A DNA stretch of 64,000 bases from Gammaproteobacteria bacterium (lineage in GTDB: Bacteria > Pseudomonadota > Gammaproteobacteria > Nevskiales > Nevskiaceae), in assembly GCA_026398815.1 (NCBI GenBank), contig JAPLSA010000017.1, positions 717,024 through 781,023 of the forward strand, read 5' to 3'. Positions 9,097-17,609 of this stretch are shown here, piece by piece. The position numbers and the translations under genes were made by a program. How positions within the stretch are numbered: position 1 is the stretch's first letter; every line of letters begins with the position of its first letter. Below the pieces are notes generated by a model. That model saw only the letters and a list, made by a program, of their open reading frames with translations. It was not told the origin of the DNA and made no database searches.

Positions 9097-10044
9097 TCAG
9101 GCCGTCCGGTAGAGCGCCTTCAGGCGGGCGCTGGAAAGTCGCCGTTGCTTGACCGGCAGCGCGTCGAGCAGCTTCACCACTTCGCTGCGGTCGTTGCAGA
9201 CCGGCAGCATGTCGCAGCCGGCGGTGATCGCCACCCGCGCACGTTCGACGATGTCCCCGACCACCACGGCGCCCTTCATGCACAGGTCGTCGCAGAACAC
9301 CGCACCGTTGTACTTGTACTGGCTGCGCAGCAGGCCGCGAATCCATTTGCGCGAGAACGAGGCCGGAATCTCGTCGTAGGCGCTGTAGCGGACATGCGCC
9401 AGCATCAGGCTTTCGATGCCGTCATCGATCAAGGCCTTGAACGGCACCAGGTCCTGGCGCTCGATATCGGCGAACGACCGGCGATCGATCGGCAGTTCCA
9501 GATGCGAATCGGCGGCCACCGCCCCATGTCCCGGGAAATGCTTGCCGGTGGCTTTCAGGCCGGCGGCATTGAGACCGGAGCGGAAGGCGCGCGACAGCTT
9601 GATGATCAGCTGCGGATCGGCCGCGAACGCGCGATCGCCGATCACCGTCGACACGCCGCAGTCGCGATCGAGCACCGGCGCGAAGCACAGGTCGATGCCG
9701 AAGCCGGCCAGCTCGCGGCCGATGGTTTCGCCGTGCTGCCGCGCCTCCTCGACGGCCCGCAGGCCGGATTCCTCGTGCAGCCGGCCGAGCGTGCCCATCG
9801 CCGGAATCCGCGTGAAGCCGACCCGGAAACGCTGCACCCGGCCGCCCTCGTGGTCGACCGCGATCAGCAGCCGCGGCGACTTGATCGCCAGCAGCTCGTT
9901 GCACAGCGCGCGCAGCTGCTCGGGATCCGAGTAATTGCGGGCGAACAGGATCACGCCACCGACCAGCGGGTGGGCAAGCACTTCGCGGTCTTCGGCAGTC
10001 AGAGCCAGGCCGGCAACGTCGGCCATGATCGGTCCCAGGGTCAT
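9097..10044 (-). CDS. nagZ: Beta-N-acetylglucosaminidase of peptidoglycan recycling
   Basis: NagZ (glycoside hydrolase family 3) removes N-acetylglucosamine from anhydromuropeptides in the cytoplasm. The 315-residue protein has KHFPGHG at 168-174 with the catalytic histidine H173, and the nucleophile motif CDDLCM with D252. The substrate-binding DHEGGRVQR is at 64-72. The ATG at 10044 is preferred over an upstream one at 10125, because the longer frame would overlap the CYTH gene and adds no conserved sequence. It is cotranscribed with hpt downstream. Confidence 0.95.
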   Translation of the reverse strand: MTLGPIMADVAGLALTAEDREVLAHPLVGGVILFARNYSDPEQLRALCNELLAIKSPRLLIAVDHEGGRVQRFRVGFTRIPAMGTLGRLHEESGLRAVEEARQHGETIGRELAGFGIDLCFAPVLDRDCGVSTVIGDRAFAADPQLIIKLSRAFRSGLNAAGLKATGKHFPGHGAVAADSHLELPIDRRSFADIERQDLVPFKALIDDGIESLMLAHVRYSAYDEIPASFSRKWIRGLLRSQYKYNGAVFCDDLCMKGAVVVGDIVERARVAITAGCDMLPVCNDRSEVVKLLDALPVKQRRLSSARLKALYRTA

Positions 10045-10078
10045 GCGGGCGCGTGGGGGTGCTGTGAGGGAAGCGGCG

Positions 10079-10579
10079 TCACGTCGGCTCGTTTTCGGGC
10101 CAGTCTCGCCACGGGTGCAGCGCAAGGCTGTGATTGTAATAGCGCCGGTCGTCGGTCACTTCCAGGCCCAGCCAGGCGGGGCTGTCGATCGCCTGGTCGG
10201 CGGCCTTCAGTTCGATCTCGGCCACCACCAGGCCGGCGTTGGCGCCGGCGAACTCGTCGATTTCCCAGGTCAGCGGCTGGCCGTCAGGGCCGGTGACATC
10301 GATGTAGTGGCGCACCTTGTCGACCAGCCCGACGCACAGCGTGTCGAGAATCTCGTGGGCGTCCTTGACCGGCACTTCGTAGTCGTACTCGGCCCGCGCG
10401 CGGCCGACCACCGCCGCCTTGATGTTCAGGCGCGCCTCGACACCCTGCAGGCGCACGCGGATCGAGCTTCGGCCGTTGTCCTCGGTCAGATAGCCCTGCC
10501 GCATCGGCACGCGGCGGGTCGCCTGGTCGCGCCAGTCGTCGCCGACGACCAGAAACTTGCGCTCGATTTCAATTGCCAT
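10079..10579 (-). CDS. CYTH-domain protein (triphosphate tunnel metalloenzyme family)
   Basis: The 166-residue protein opens with MAIEIERKFLV, the ExExK metal-binding signature of CYTH enzymes. It has alternating charged strands (RVRLQGVEARLNIK, YEVPVKDAHEIL, WEIDEFAG..LVVAEIEL) typical of the eight-stranded tunnel. Relatives hydrolyse inorganic tripolyphosphate or act as class IV adenylate cyclases; single-domain bacterial forms like this one are usually triphosphatases. Substrate is inferred only. It lies between rlmD and nagZ on the same strand. Confidence 0.85.
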   Translation of the reverse strand: MAIEIERKFLVVGDDWRDQATRRVPMRQGYLTEDNGRSSIRVRLQGVEARLNIKAAVVGRARAEYDYEVPVKDAHEILDTLCVGLVDKVRHYIDVTGPDGQPLTWEIDEFAGANAGLVVAEIELKAADQAIDSPAWLGLEVTDDRRYYNHSLALHPWRDWPENEPT

Positions 10580-10630
10580 GGATCACGTCTTCGGTTCATA
10601 GGGGGAAATCGGGGAGCGGGCGGCGGCGAC

Positions 10631-11950
10631 TCACGCGGCGCGTTCAAAAAGTGCCATCGACTCGACGTGGGTCGTGTGCGGGAACATGTCCAGCACCCCG
10701 ACCCGCGCCAGGCGGTAGCCGTGGGTATTGACCAGCTCGCCGGCATCGCGCGCCAGCGTGCCCGGATGGCAGGAGACATAGACGATGCGGCGCGCCTTCG
10801 TCGCGGCCAGCAGCGGCAGGATTTCCTTGGCGCCACTGCGCGGCGGGTCGATCAGCGCGAGGTCGTAGCGGGTCTTCAGCCAGTCCGCCTTCGGGTCCGG
10901 CTTGAACAGATCGGCCTTCAGGAAACGGCCGTCGTAGCCGTTGCGCTGCAGGTTGGCCCGTCCGCGCGCGACCAGCCCGGCCTCGCCTTCCACCGCCGTC
11001 ACCTGCGCGCCGCGGGCGGCGATCGGCAAGGTGAAGTTGCCGAGGCCGGCGAACAGTTCCAGCACCGCATCGCCAGCCGCCGGCGCCAGCCATTCGAGCG
11101 CCTGATGCACCATGCGCTGGCTGACCTCGGCGTTGATCTGGATGAAATCGGCCGGCAGGAAATTCAGCCGCAGCGCGCTGCCGTCCGGCGAGTAGTCCAG
11201 CGGCCGCACCTCGGCCAGCGGCACCAGGGAATCCGGGCCGCCGGGCTGCAGGTAGAAGTCGAAATCGTGCTCGGCCGCGAAGGCCAGCAGCTTGGCGCGA
11301 TCGTCCTCGCTGGGCAGGGTCAGCACGCGGATGGTCACCGCCACGTGCTCGGCCGCCGACACCTCGATCTGCGGGATCTGGTCGGCAATGCTCAAGGATT
11401 CGAACAGCGCGGCGATCTTGCGCAGTCGCTCGCCCAGCCGGGCGTCGACCACTTCGCAGCGCTCCAGCACCGCCAGCGCGTTGGCGTCGCGCTCGCGAAA
11501 GCCGATCAGCACGCCGCCCTTCTTGTTGACCAGCTTCACGCCCATGCGGGCGCGGCGGCGATAGCCCCAGGCCGGGCCGAGCACCGGTTCGGCCACGGCG
11601 GCTGGCGTCACCCCGCCGATGCGCCGCAGCGCTTCGAGCATCGCCTGCTGCTTGAACGCGACCTGCGCGGCCGGCGCCAGATGCTGCAGCGAACAGCCGC
11701 CGCAGGTGCCGAAGTGGGCACAGCCCGGCTCGACGCGATCGGGCGACGGCACCTCGATTGCGGTCGCCACCGCTTCGTCGAGCGCGCGGGTCACCCGCAG
11801 CAGCTTGTAACGCACGGTTTCGCCGGGCAGCGCACCGAAGATGAAGGTGACCTTGCCGTCGACGCGGGCCACGCCCCGGCCGTCGTGATCGAGGTCGGTG
11901 ACGGTGGCGCTGAACTCGGTGTCCGGCGGTGGCTTGCGGCGACGGGTCAC
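10631..11950 (-). CDS. rlmD: 23S rRNA (uracil-1939-C5)-methyltransferase
   Basis: RlmD uses S-adenosylmethionine to methylate U1939 of 23S rRNA. The 439-residue protein has an N-terminal TRAM-like domain (residues 8-66) and iron-sulfur ligands C77, C83, C86 and C165. The SAM motif LELFAGLGNFTLPI starts at 297, and the catalytic cysteine C394 lies in YVSCHPGTLARD. I place the start at the GTG at 11950-11948, which overlaps the cysM stop as GTGA. This gives the family length (E. coli 433) and avoids a nonconserved arginine-rich extension. Confidence 0.93.
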   Translation of the reverse strand: MTRRRKPPPDTEFSATVTDLDHDGRGVARVDGKVTFIFGALPGETVRYKLLRVTRALDEAVATAIEVPSPDRVEPGCAHFGTCGGCSLQHLAPAAQVAFKQQAMLEALRRIGGVTPAAVAEPVLGPAWGYRRRARMGVKLVNKKGGVLIGFRERDANALAVLERCEVVDARLGERLRKIAALFESLSIADQIPQIEVSAAEHVAVTIRVLTLPSEDDRAKLLAFAAEHDFDFYLQPGGPDSLVPLAEVRPLDYSPDGSALRLNFLPADFIQINAEVSQRMVHQALEWLAPAAGDAVLELFAGLGNFTLPIAARGAQVTAVEGEAGLVARGRANLQRNGYDGRFLKADLFKPDPKADWLKTRYDLALIDPPRSGAKEILPLLAATKARRIVYVSCHPGTLARDAGELVNTHGYRLARVGVLDMFPHTTHVESMALFERAA

Positions 11951-12837
11951 TCCGGGAAGACGCCGGTCGAGATGTAGCGATCGCCGCGGTCGCAGATGAT
12001 CGCCGCGATCGTCGCCCCGCTCAGTTCCCGGCACAGCTGCAGCGCGGTCCACACCGAGCCGCCGGACGACGGGCCACAGAACACGCCTTCGATCTTGGCC
12101 AGATCACGCATCGTGTCCTCGGCCTGGCGGGTCGACACCTCGACGACGCGATCGACGCGCCTGCGATCGAAGATGGTCGGCAGGTAGGCTTCCGGCCACT
12201 TGCGGATGCCGGGAATCGACGACTCGCCATCCGGCTGCACGCCGACCACCTGCACGGCCGGGTTCTGCTCCTTGAGATAGCGGGAGCAGCCCATGATCGT
12301 GCCGGTGGTGCCCATCGTCGCGACGAAATGGGTCAGCGAGCCATTCAGCGCGGCCCAGATTTCCGGCGCGGTGCCCTCGTAGTGGGCGCGCGGGTTGTCC
12401 GGATTGCCGAACTGGTTCAGCACCTTGCCCTTGCCGTCCTGTTCCATCTGCAGCGCCAGATCGCGCGCGCCTTCCATGCCTTCTTCCTTGCTGACCAGGA
12501 TCAGCTCGGCGCCAAATGCCTTCATCACCGCGCGCCGCTCCACCGACAGGTGCGCCGGCATGATCAGCACCATGCGGAAACCGCGCATCGCCGCCGCCAT
12601 CGCCAGCGCAATGCCGGTGTTGCCGGAGGTCGCTTCGATCAGCGTGTCGCCGGGCTTGATCTCGCCGCGCTCCTCGGCACGGCGGATCATCGAATAGGCC
12701 GGACGATCCTTGACCGAGCCGGCCGGATTATTGCCTTCCAGCTTCAGGAACAGGCGGTTGCTGCCGATGCCGGGCAGACGGGTGACTTGCACCAGCGGCG
12801 TGTTGCCGATGGTGTCGGGGAGCGTGATCGGGTTCAT
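11947..12837 (-). CDS. cysM: Cysteine synthase B
   Basis: This PLP enzyme makes cysteine from O-acetylserine and sulfide or thiosulfate. The 296-residue protein has the Schiff-base lysine K43 in NPAGSVKDRPA, the substrate loop TSGNTG near residue 69, and the C-terminal PLP-phosphate region. The short CysM-type insertions and KDRPA (rather than the CysK version) favour CysM. A serine acetyltransferase that makes its substrate is encoded at 58893-59855. The end is coupled to rlmD by a GTGA overlap. Confidence 0.93.
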   Translation of the reverse strand: MNPITLPDTIGNTPLVQVTRLPGIGSNRLFLKLEGNNPAGSVKDRPAYSMIRRAEERGEIKPGDTLIEATSGNTGIALAMAAAMRGFRMVLIMPAHLSVERRAVMKAFGAELILVSKEEGMEGARDLALQMEQDGKGKVLNQFGNPDNPRAHYEGTAPEIWAALNGSLTHFVATMGTTGTIMGCSRYLKEQNPAVQVVGVQPDGESSIPGIRKWPEAYLPTIFDRRRVDRVVEVSTRQAEDTMRDLAKIEGVFCGPSSGGSVWTALQLCRELSGATIAAIICDRGDRYISTGVFPE

Positions 12838-12846
12838 GCCGGCATT

Positions 12847-13257
12847 TTACGGGGACTGACCGGCCTGCGCGGCGGGGATCGACCCGCATTCCAGGACCAC
12901 GAAGGCGATGATCATCCCGGCCTCGTCGGTGAACGACAGATGGGCGGCCGTGATGCCGAGCGCCGCCAGCCGGGCCTGCATCGCGGCACTGAAGATCAGC
13001 TGCGGCCGGGCCTTCGGCGCGCGCACGGCGCCGACATCCTGGTAGCTGACGCCGTGGAAGCCGGTACCCAGCGCCTTGACGAAGGCCTCCTTGGCCGCGA
13101 ACGCGCGGGCGATCGCATAGCCGGGGCTCTTGGCCTGGCCGAGCGCGGCGCGCTCTTCCGGCATCAGCAGCTTGCTGAACGCCCGCTCACCTTGCCGCGC
13201 GTGCAGCGCCTCGCAGCGATCGATGCGCAGCAGATCAGTGCCGATGCCGTAGATCAC
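12847..13257 (-). CDS. acpS: Holo-[acyl-carrier-protein] synthase
   Basis: AcpS transfers 4'-phosphopantetheine from CoA to apo-acyl carrier protein. The 136-residue protein has the two magnesium-binding signatures: GIGTDLLRI with D8, and FAAKEAFVKAL with E57. It follows pdxJ by 9 bp, the usual gammaproteobacterial order. Confidence 0.95.
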   Translation of the reverse strand: MIYGIGTDLLRIDRCEALHARQGERAFSKLLMPEERAALGQAKSPGYAIARAFAAKEAFVKALGTGFHGVSYQDVGAVRAPKARPQLIFSAAMQARLAALGITAAHLSFTDEAGMIIAFVVLECGSIPAAQAGQSP

Positions 13258-13266
13258 CGGCCCGGA

Positions 13267-14007
13267 TCAGCCCAGCGCGGCGCGGCGGGCGAAGGTCATC
13301 GCCTGGCGGATCTCGGCGATCGCAGCCGGCAGGCCGATGAACAGGCTGCGGGCGATGATCGCGTGGCCGATGTTCAGCTCGACGATTTCCGGGATCGCTG
13401 CGATCGGACCGACATTGCAGGCATTCAGGCCGTGGCCGGCGTGCACCTCGAAACCCAGGGCCTGCGCTTCGCGCGCGAACGCGGTGATCCGCGCCAGCTC
13501 GGCGGCCTGTTCGGCGCCGTTGGTGTCGGCGTAGTGGCCGGTGTGGATTTCCAGCTGCGGCGCGCCGCTGGCCTTTGCCGCCGCCAGCTGCGCCGGATCG
13601 GCGGCGATGAACAGCGCCACGGTGCAGCCCGCCTCGGCCAGCCGCCGGCAGGCCTCGCGCACCGCCGGCAGGTTGCCGGCCACATCGAGACCGCCCTCGG
13701 TGGTCCGCTCCTCGCGCCGCTCCGGCACCAGGCACACGTACTTCGGTCGCGCCGCCACGCCGATGTCGACCATCGCCGGCGTCACCGCCATTTCCAGATT
13801 GATCGGCACCGGGCAGACCGGCGTCAGCCGCGCCAGGTCGTGATCCTGAATATGGCGACGGTCTTCACGCAGATGGATGGTGATGCTGTCGGCCCCGCTG
13901 GCCGCCGCCAGCAGCGCGGCCTCGACGGGATCGGGATAAGGCGTGCCACGGGCCTGGCGGACCGTGGCGATGTGATCGACGTTGACGCCGAGTCTCAGGA
14001 CAGACAT
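13267..14007 (-). CDS. pdxJ: Pyridoxine 5'-phosphate synthase
   Basis: PdxJ condenses 1-deoxyxylulose 5-phosphate with 3-amino-1-hydroxyacetone phosphate to pyridoxine 5'-phosphate. The 246-residue TIM-barrel protein begins LGVNVDHIATVRQARG, with the catalytic histidine H45 (THLRED region) and glutamate E72 at the same positions as in E. coli. It normally follows recO directly; here a surface-protein gene is inserted between them. Confidence 0.95.
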   Translation of the reverse strand: MSVLRLGVNVDHIATVRQARGTPYPDPVEAALLAAASGADSITIHLREDRRHIQDHDLARLTPVCPVPINLEMAVTPAMVDIGVAARPKYVCLVPERREERTTEGGLDVAGNLPAVREACRRLAEAGCTVALFIAADPAQLAAAKASGAPQLEIHTGHYADTNGAEQAAELARITAFAREAQALGFEVHAGHGLNACNVGPIAAIPEIVELNIGHAIIARSLFIGLPAAIAEIRQAMTFARRAALG

Positions 14008-14130
14008 GGAGGGCGGGCTTCAGGAAGGAAAATGAGGTCGGCCATTGTAGGCCCTGCCCCGCCGTCCCGACGCTCCGGTCACCTGCCCTGACTGGCTGCC
14101 ACGACAGCTATCCAGGCCGCTGAAAAGCCG

Positions 14131-14171
14131 AAGGCCACCGGCCTGCTGCAGAGCAGCGGGCCGGTGGCCTT
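14131..14171 (-). terminator. Strong rho-independent terminator after the GlyGly-CTERM gene
   Basis: A 13-bp perfect stem, AAGGCCACCGGCC / GGCCGGTGGCCTT, has an additional inner GCTG/CAGC stem in the loop. It lies 13 bp past the stop codon at 14185 in the minus direction and is followed on that strand by CGGCTTTTC. It isolates the upstream gene from pdxJ. Confidence 0.85.
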
Positions 14172-14184
14172 CGAGCCGCCACGA

Positions 14185-15729
14185 TCAGCCGCGCTGTGCG
14201 CTGCCGACCGCGCGACGACGACGCAGCAGGCCGCCGAGCATCAGGCCCGCCAGCCCGTACAAGCCAAACGCGCCGCCGCCACCCGAGCTGCTGGCGCCGC
14301 CGGTGGTGGCACCGCCGGTCGTTGCGCCGCCGGTGCTGCCGCCGGTCGTGTCCCCCGTGGTGCCGCCGGTTCCGCCACCCGTGCTGCCGCCGGTGGTCGA
14401 ACCGCCGGTCGTGGTGCCGCCAGTGGTCGAGCCACCGGTGGTGCCGTCTTCGGCAAACACGCTGAAGCCTTCAACCGCCAGCACCGAGATCTCGGTCGAG
14501 CTGGACTTGAACACCGAGGCGAAGCTGCCGTCGGCGAACAGCACCGTCGGCGGCGCACGACCGATCGCGAACGGCGTGGTGAAGATGCCGGTGCCCTTGA
14601 AGCGGGTATCGGGCACACCTTCCGGCGTCAGCTGCACGCCGGCCACCGAGGTGGTGCCGGTGACATAGGTGCGGCTGGCCAGCTGCAGGATGCCGTTGAC
14701 GCCGATCAGCTGGGTCACGCCACTCGGCAGGATGCGGCCGAACAGCAACTGGGTGAGGTTCGCCTGCCCTTCGCCGGGCGGCGTCGTCGCGGAGATGTCG
14801 ACCACGCCGAGCCCCTCGGTGCCGAAGGTGCTGGTCGGCACGCCGTCGATGTTGTCGCTGAACACGGTGCCGACGAAGCGCGACGGCGACACCTTGCCGC
14901 TGCCGAAGTTGAGCACCCGGCCGGTGGTGGCGGACGAGGCCGCACCGAAGCCCAGCGACGAGCTGATGGCGGCCGAAGCCGGGGCCGCCGGCTCGCGCAG
15001 GCCGGTGCTGTTGTAGCTGATGTCGAGCGCGCCAGCCGGCGTCACCGCATAGGTGAAGGCCTGCAGGTTGCCGAGCACCGTGTCCGGTTCGCTGCTGGTC
15101 AGGAAGGCACCAGCCAGCACCAGACGACCGGAGGTCCGGTCGACCGTCGCAGCGAGGCTGAAGCGGTTGTCAATCAGCTTGTCCGGGGTGATCGTCAGAT
15201 CGGCGCCGCTGTTGAAGTCCGGATCGCGCAGGCCGCCGGCATCGCGAGCGGACACGGTGATGAAGCCGGCGGTCGGGGTCGGCGGCAAGGTGACCAGGTA
15301 GAAGCGGCTGCGCGACTCGTCGAAGCCGAGCGCGAGGTTGTCGTCGAACGCGCTGCTCAGGTCGAAGTCCGCGCGGGTGAAGCTGCTGTCCAGCGCTCCG
15401 TTGGCGTCGAGCCGGACCAGGTACAGATGGCTGTCGCTGGCCGCCGGCGGCACGGCGCGGTACAGCACATAGAGCTTGCCGGCGCTGTCGGCGACCGCCG
15501 CCGCGACGATGCCGCCCGGTTCGCTGTCGCGCAGCGTGAAACCGCTGCCGACGCCGAACACGGCGGTGCCGTTGACACCGTAGGTCGGGATCGGCGACAG
15601 GAAATCAGCTTGCGCCGCCGAGGCCAGCAGCCCCGCAGCCACCAGCACCAGCGCTCGTGCGCTCCGGCGTCCGCCGGCATTCGTCAGGTGCGCGATCCTT
15701 GCGCGGCTCACAGCGGACACGTCTTGCAT
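14185..15729 (-). CDS. Exported surface protein with GlyGly-CTERM sorting signal
   Basis: The 514-residue protein has a signal peptide (RSARALVLVAAGLLASAAQA, cleavage before DF). A ~400-residue body has beta-propeller-like strands with repeated LDxxGALDxSF motifs. A Thr/Gly linker of about 60 residues rich in TTGGS leads to the tail GGGGAFGLYGLAGLMLGG followed by RRRR. That tail is the GlyGly-CTERM pattern processed by rhombosortase after type II secretion in other gammaproteobacteria. ATG 15729 has AGAGGTG just upstream; an alternative GTG six bases earlier lies inside that ribosome-binding site. Function of the body is unknown. It has its own terminator. Confidence 0.85.
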   Translation of the reverse strand: MQDVSAVSRARIAHLTNAGGRRSARALVLVAAGLLASAAQADFLSPIPTYGVNGTAVFGVGSGFTLRDSEPGGIVAAAVADSAGKLYVLYRAVPPAASDSHLYLVRLDANGALDSSFTRADFDLSSAFDDNLALGFDESRSRFYLVTLPPTPTAGFITVSARDAGGLRDPDFNSGADLTITPDKLIDNRFSLAATVDRTSGRLVLAGAFLTSSEPDTVLGNLQAFTYAVTPAGALDISYNSTGLREPAAPASAAISSSLGFGAASSATTGRVLNFGSGKVSPSRFVGTVFSDNIDGVPTSTFGTEGLGVVDISATTPPGEGQANLTQLLFGRILPSGVTQLIGVNGILQLASRTYVTGTTSVAGVQLTPEGVPDTRFKGTGIFTTPFAIGRAPPTVLFADGSFASVFKSSSTEISVLAVEGFSVFAEDGTTGGSTTGGTTTGGSTTGGSTGGGTGGTTGDTTGGSTGGATTGGATTGGASSSGGGGAFGLYGLAGLMLGGLLRRRRAVGSAQRG

Positions 15730-15829
15730 AGTCACCTCTGTTGTCGAAGAAAAGTGAATCTAGCGGATCGTGACGCAGAGCGCGCACGTCTGTACACCCG
15801 GAAATATGAACGGTAGGAGTCGCGCGATA

Positions 15830-16540
15830 TCAGGCGGGCCGCCGCAGGGCTCGCAGCTCGCGCAGCAGGCCCGGGGTACGCAGCGAGGCCCTCGGCACAT
15901 GCGGTTCCAGCGCCATCCGCATCAGCCGGCGGGCATCGTCGCGTTCGGCGGCGGTCGACAGCGTTTCGCGATGCAGGGCCAGCAGGCTGGCGCCGGCCAG
16001 CGCGGCCGGCGCATCCGGATCGCAGCGACGGAAGCCGAGGTCCGGGCGAAACTGGAAATGCGCCTGCGGATCGATCGACTCGTCGAGCGGCAGGCCGTAG
16101 CCCAGCTGCTCGAGCAGGCGCTTCTCGAATACCCGGAGACCGGCCTCGCCGGCTGCCACGCCAAGCCCCAGCCGATCCATCGCGGTGCCGTAGTCGGCCC
16201 ACAGCGCCGGGTGCGGATCGTGGCGGATCAGCAGCTTCAGCAGCAGCTCGTTGAGATACCAGCCGAGGTAGATCTGCTCGCCGGGCAGCGGCACTTCCGG
16301 ACCACCGGCCTCGACGGCGGTCAAGGTGCCGAGTTCGCCTTTCTCGGCCCAGGACAGCAGCAGCGGCCGGAACGGACCAACCACGCCGCGCTGCCGGGCG
16401 CGGGCGCCGCGCAGCCCCCGCGCCACCAGGCCGACGCGGCCGTGATCGCGGCTCAGCACTTCCAGCAGCTCGCTGGTTTCGCGGTAGGGCTTCTGCGACA
16501 GCAGCCAGACCGGCTGCAATTCGATGCGGGCGGTGGCCAC
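15830..16540 (-). CDS. recO: DNA repair protein RecO
   Basis: RecO loads RecA in the RecFOR pathway and anneals single strands. The 236-residue protein begins with an OB-fold (QPVWLLSQKPYRETSELLEVL, shown in part) and continues with the helical domain (EKRLLEQLGYGLPLD). Its position after era and before pdxJ is conserved. A MITE-like element separates it from era. Confidence 0.92.
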   Translation of the reverse strand: MATARIELQPVWLLSQKPYRETSELLEVLSRDHGRVGLVARGLRGARARQRGVVGPFRPLLLSWAEKGELGTLTAVEAGGPEVPLPGEQIYLGWYLNELLLKLLIRHDPHPALWADYGTAMDRLGLGVAAGEAGLRVFEKRLLEQLGYGLPLDESIDPQAHFQFRPDLGFRRCDPDAPAALAGASLLALHRETLSTAAERDDARRLMRMALEPHVPRASLRTPGLLRELRALRRPA

Positions 16541-16563
16541 GGCTGCGTCGGGCCGCCGGACGT

Positions 16564-16728
16564 CTAGTGCAACGCGTACAACAAACCGTTAGCGCCGTGC
16601 CGTGTCTCGCGGCGCGACTCGGCGTTGCGAATCGTCGCCATAGAACAACGATGGCTCCTCATCGCGCCTTGATTCGCATCACGATCCATCGCCACATCAC
16701 TCACGCTTCGTTGTATGCGCTGCACTAG
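16564..16728. mobile_element. MITE-like palindromic element, 165 bp, between era and recO
   Basis: The ends are 23-bp imperfect terminal inverted repeats. The left end reads CTAGTGCAACGCGTACAACA; the right end, reverse complemented, reads CTAGTGCAGCGCATACAACG. The outer CTAG on each side could be a 4-bp target duplication, which would fit an IS5-type transposase acting in trans. The interior has further self-complementary segments and no gene. The right end supplies the era stop codon: the TAG of era (16727-16725) lies within the CTAG. Confidence 0.7.
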
Positions 16729-17609
16729 CCGCCTTCGTAGCCGAAGCGACTCAACGCCTTCGGATCGTCGGTCCAGCCTTCCTTGACCCGGACCCAGAGC
16801 TTCAGGAACACCTTGCGGCCGGTCAGCGTTTCCAGCTCGCGGCGGGCGGCGGTGCCGATGCGCTTGAGCATCTCGCCGTTCTCGCCGATGACGATCTTCT
16901 TCTGGCCATCGCGCTCGACCCAGATCACCGCGCTGGCCTTCAGCAGCGCGCCTTCCTGCTCCAGCGCCTCGGTTTCCACGGTCAGCGCGTACGGCAGTTC
17001 CTGGGCCAGCGAGCGCATCAGCTTTTCGCGCACCAGCTCGGAAATCGTGAAGCCGAGGTCATGGCCGACCACCTGTCCTTCCGGATACAGCGGCGGGCCG
17101 TCCGGCATCCGCGCCAGCAGCTGCTTGGCCAGCACGTTGACATTGGCGCCCTTGAGTGCCGACAGCGGCATCACGAAGGCCCATTCGCGCAGGGGGCTGA
17201 GCTTCTCCATCAGCGGCAGCAGCGCGTTCTTGTCGCTGAACTGGTCGACCTTGTTGATCACCAGCGCCACCGGCGCTTTGACCACCTTCAGGCGCTCCAG
17301 CACCGCGTCGTCCTCGTCGGTCCAGCGGCCGGCCTCGATGACGAACAGCGCCAGGTCGATGTCGTGCAGGCTGTTGCTGGCGGCGTCGTTCATCGCCTTG
17401 TTCAGCGCCTTCTTGGCTGCCCGGTGCATGCCCGGCGTGTCGACGAATACCACCTGGGCCTCGTCGCCGTGCAGCACACCCTGGATACGATGCCGGGTGG
17501 TCTGTGGCTTGGGCGCCGTGATCGATACCTTGCGGCCGACCAGGGCATTGAGGAGGCTGGATTTGCCGACATTCGGCCGGCCGACGATGGCCACGATTCC
17601 GCTACGCAT
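16725..17609 (-). CDS. era: GTPase Era
   Basis: Era binds the 3' end of 16S rRNA and assists 30S ribosome assembly. The 294-residue protein has G1 GRPNVGKSS (10-18), G3 DTPG (57-60), G4 NKVD (119-122), and a C-terminal KH domain with VIGENGEMLKRIG. It overlaps rnc by 8 bp. Its TAG stop lies in the terminal repeat of the adjacent MITE-like element, so the last residues (GYEGG) may have been set by that insertion. Confidence 0.96.
   Translation of the reverse strand: MRSGIVAIVGRPNVGKSSLLNALVGRKVSITAPKPQTTRHRIQGVLHGDEAQVVFVDTPGMHRAAKKALNKAMNDAASNSLHDIDLALFVIEAGRWTDEDDAVLERLKVVKAPVALVINKVDQFSDKNALLPLMEKLSPLREWAFVMPLSALKGANVNVLAKQLLARMPDGPPLYPEGQVVGHDLGFTISELVREKLMRSLAQELPYALTVETEALEQEGALLKASAVIWVERDGQKKIVIGENGEMLKRIGTAARRELETLTGRKVFLKLWVRVKEGWTDDPKALSRFGYEGG

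Noticed and set aside
9935..14091. Long plus-strand open frames (about 680 and 720 codons) opposite rlmD, cysM, acpS and pdxJ
   Set aside because: The minus strand carries clear conserved enzymes; the plus frames are compositionally biased shadows.
15730..15735. GTG start of the GlyGly-CTERM gene
   Set aside because: The GTG lies within the AGAGGTG ribosome-binding site; ATG 15729 has proper spacing.
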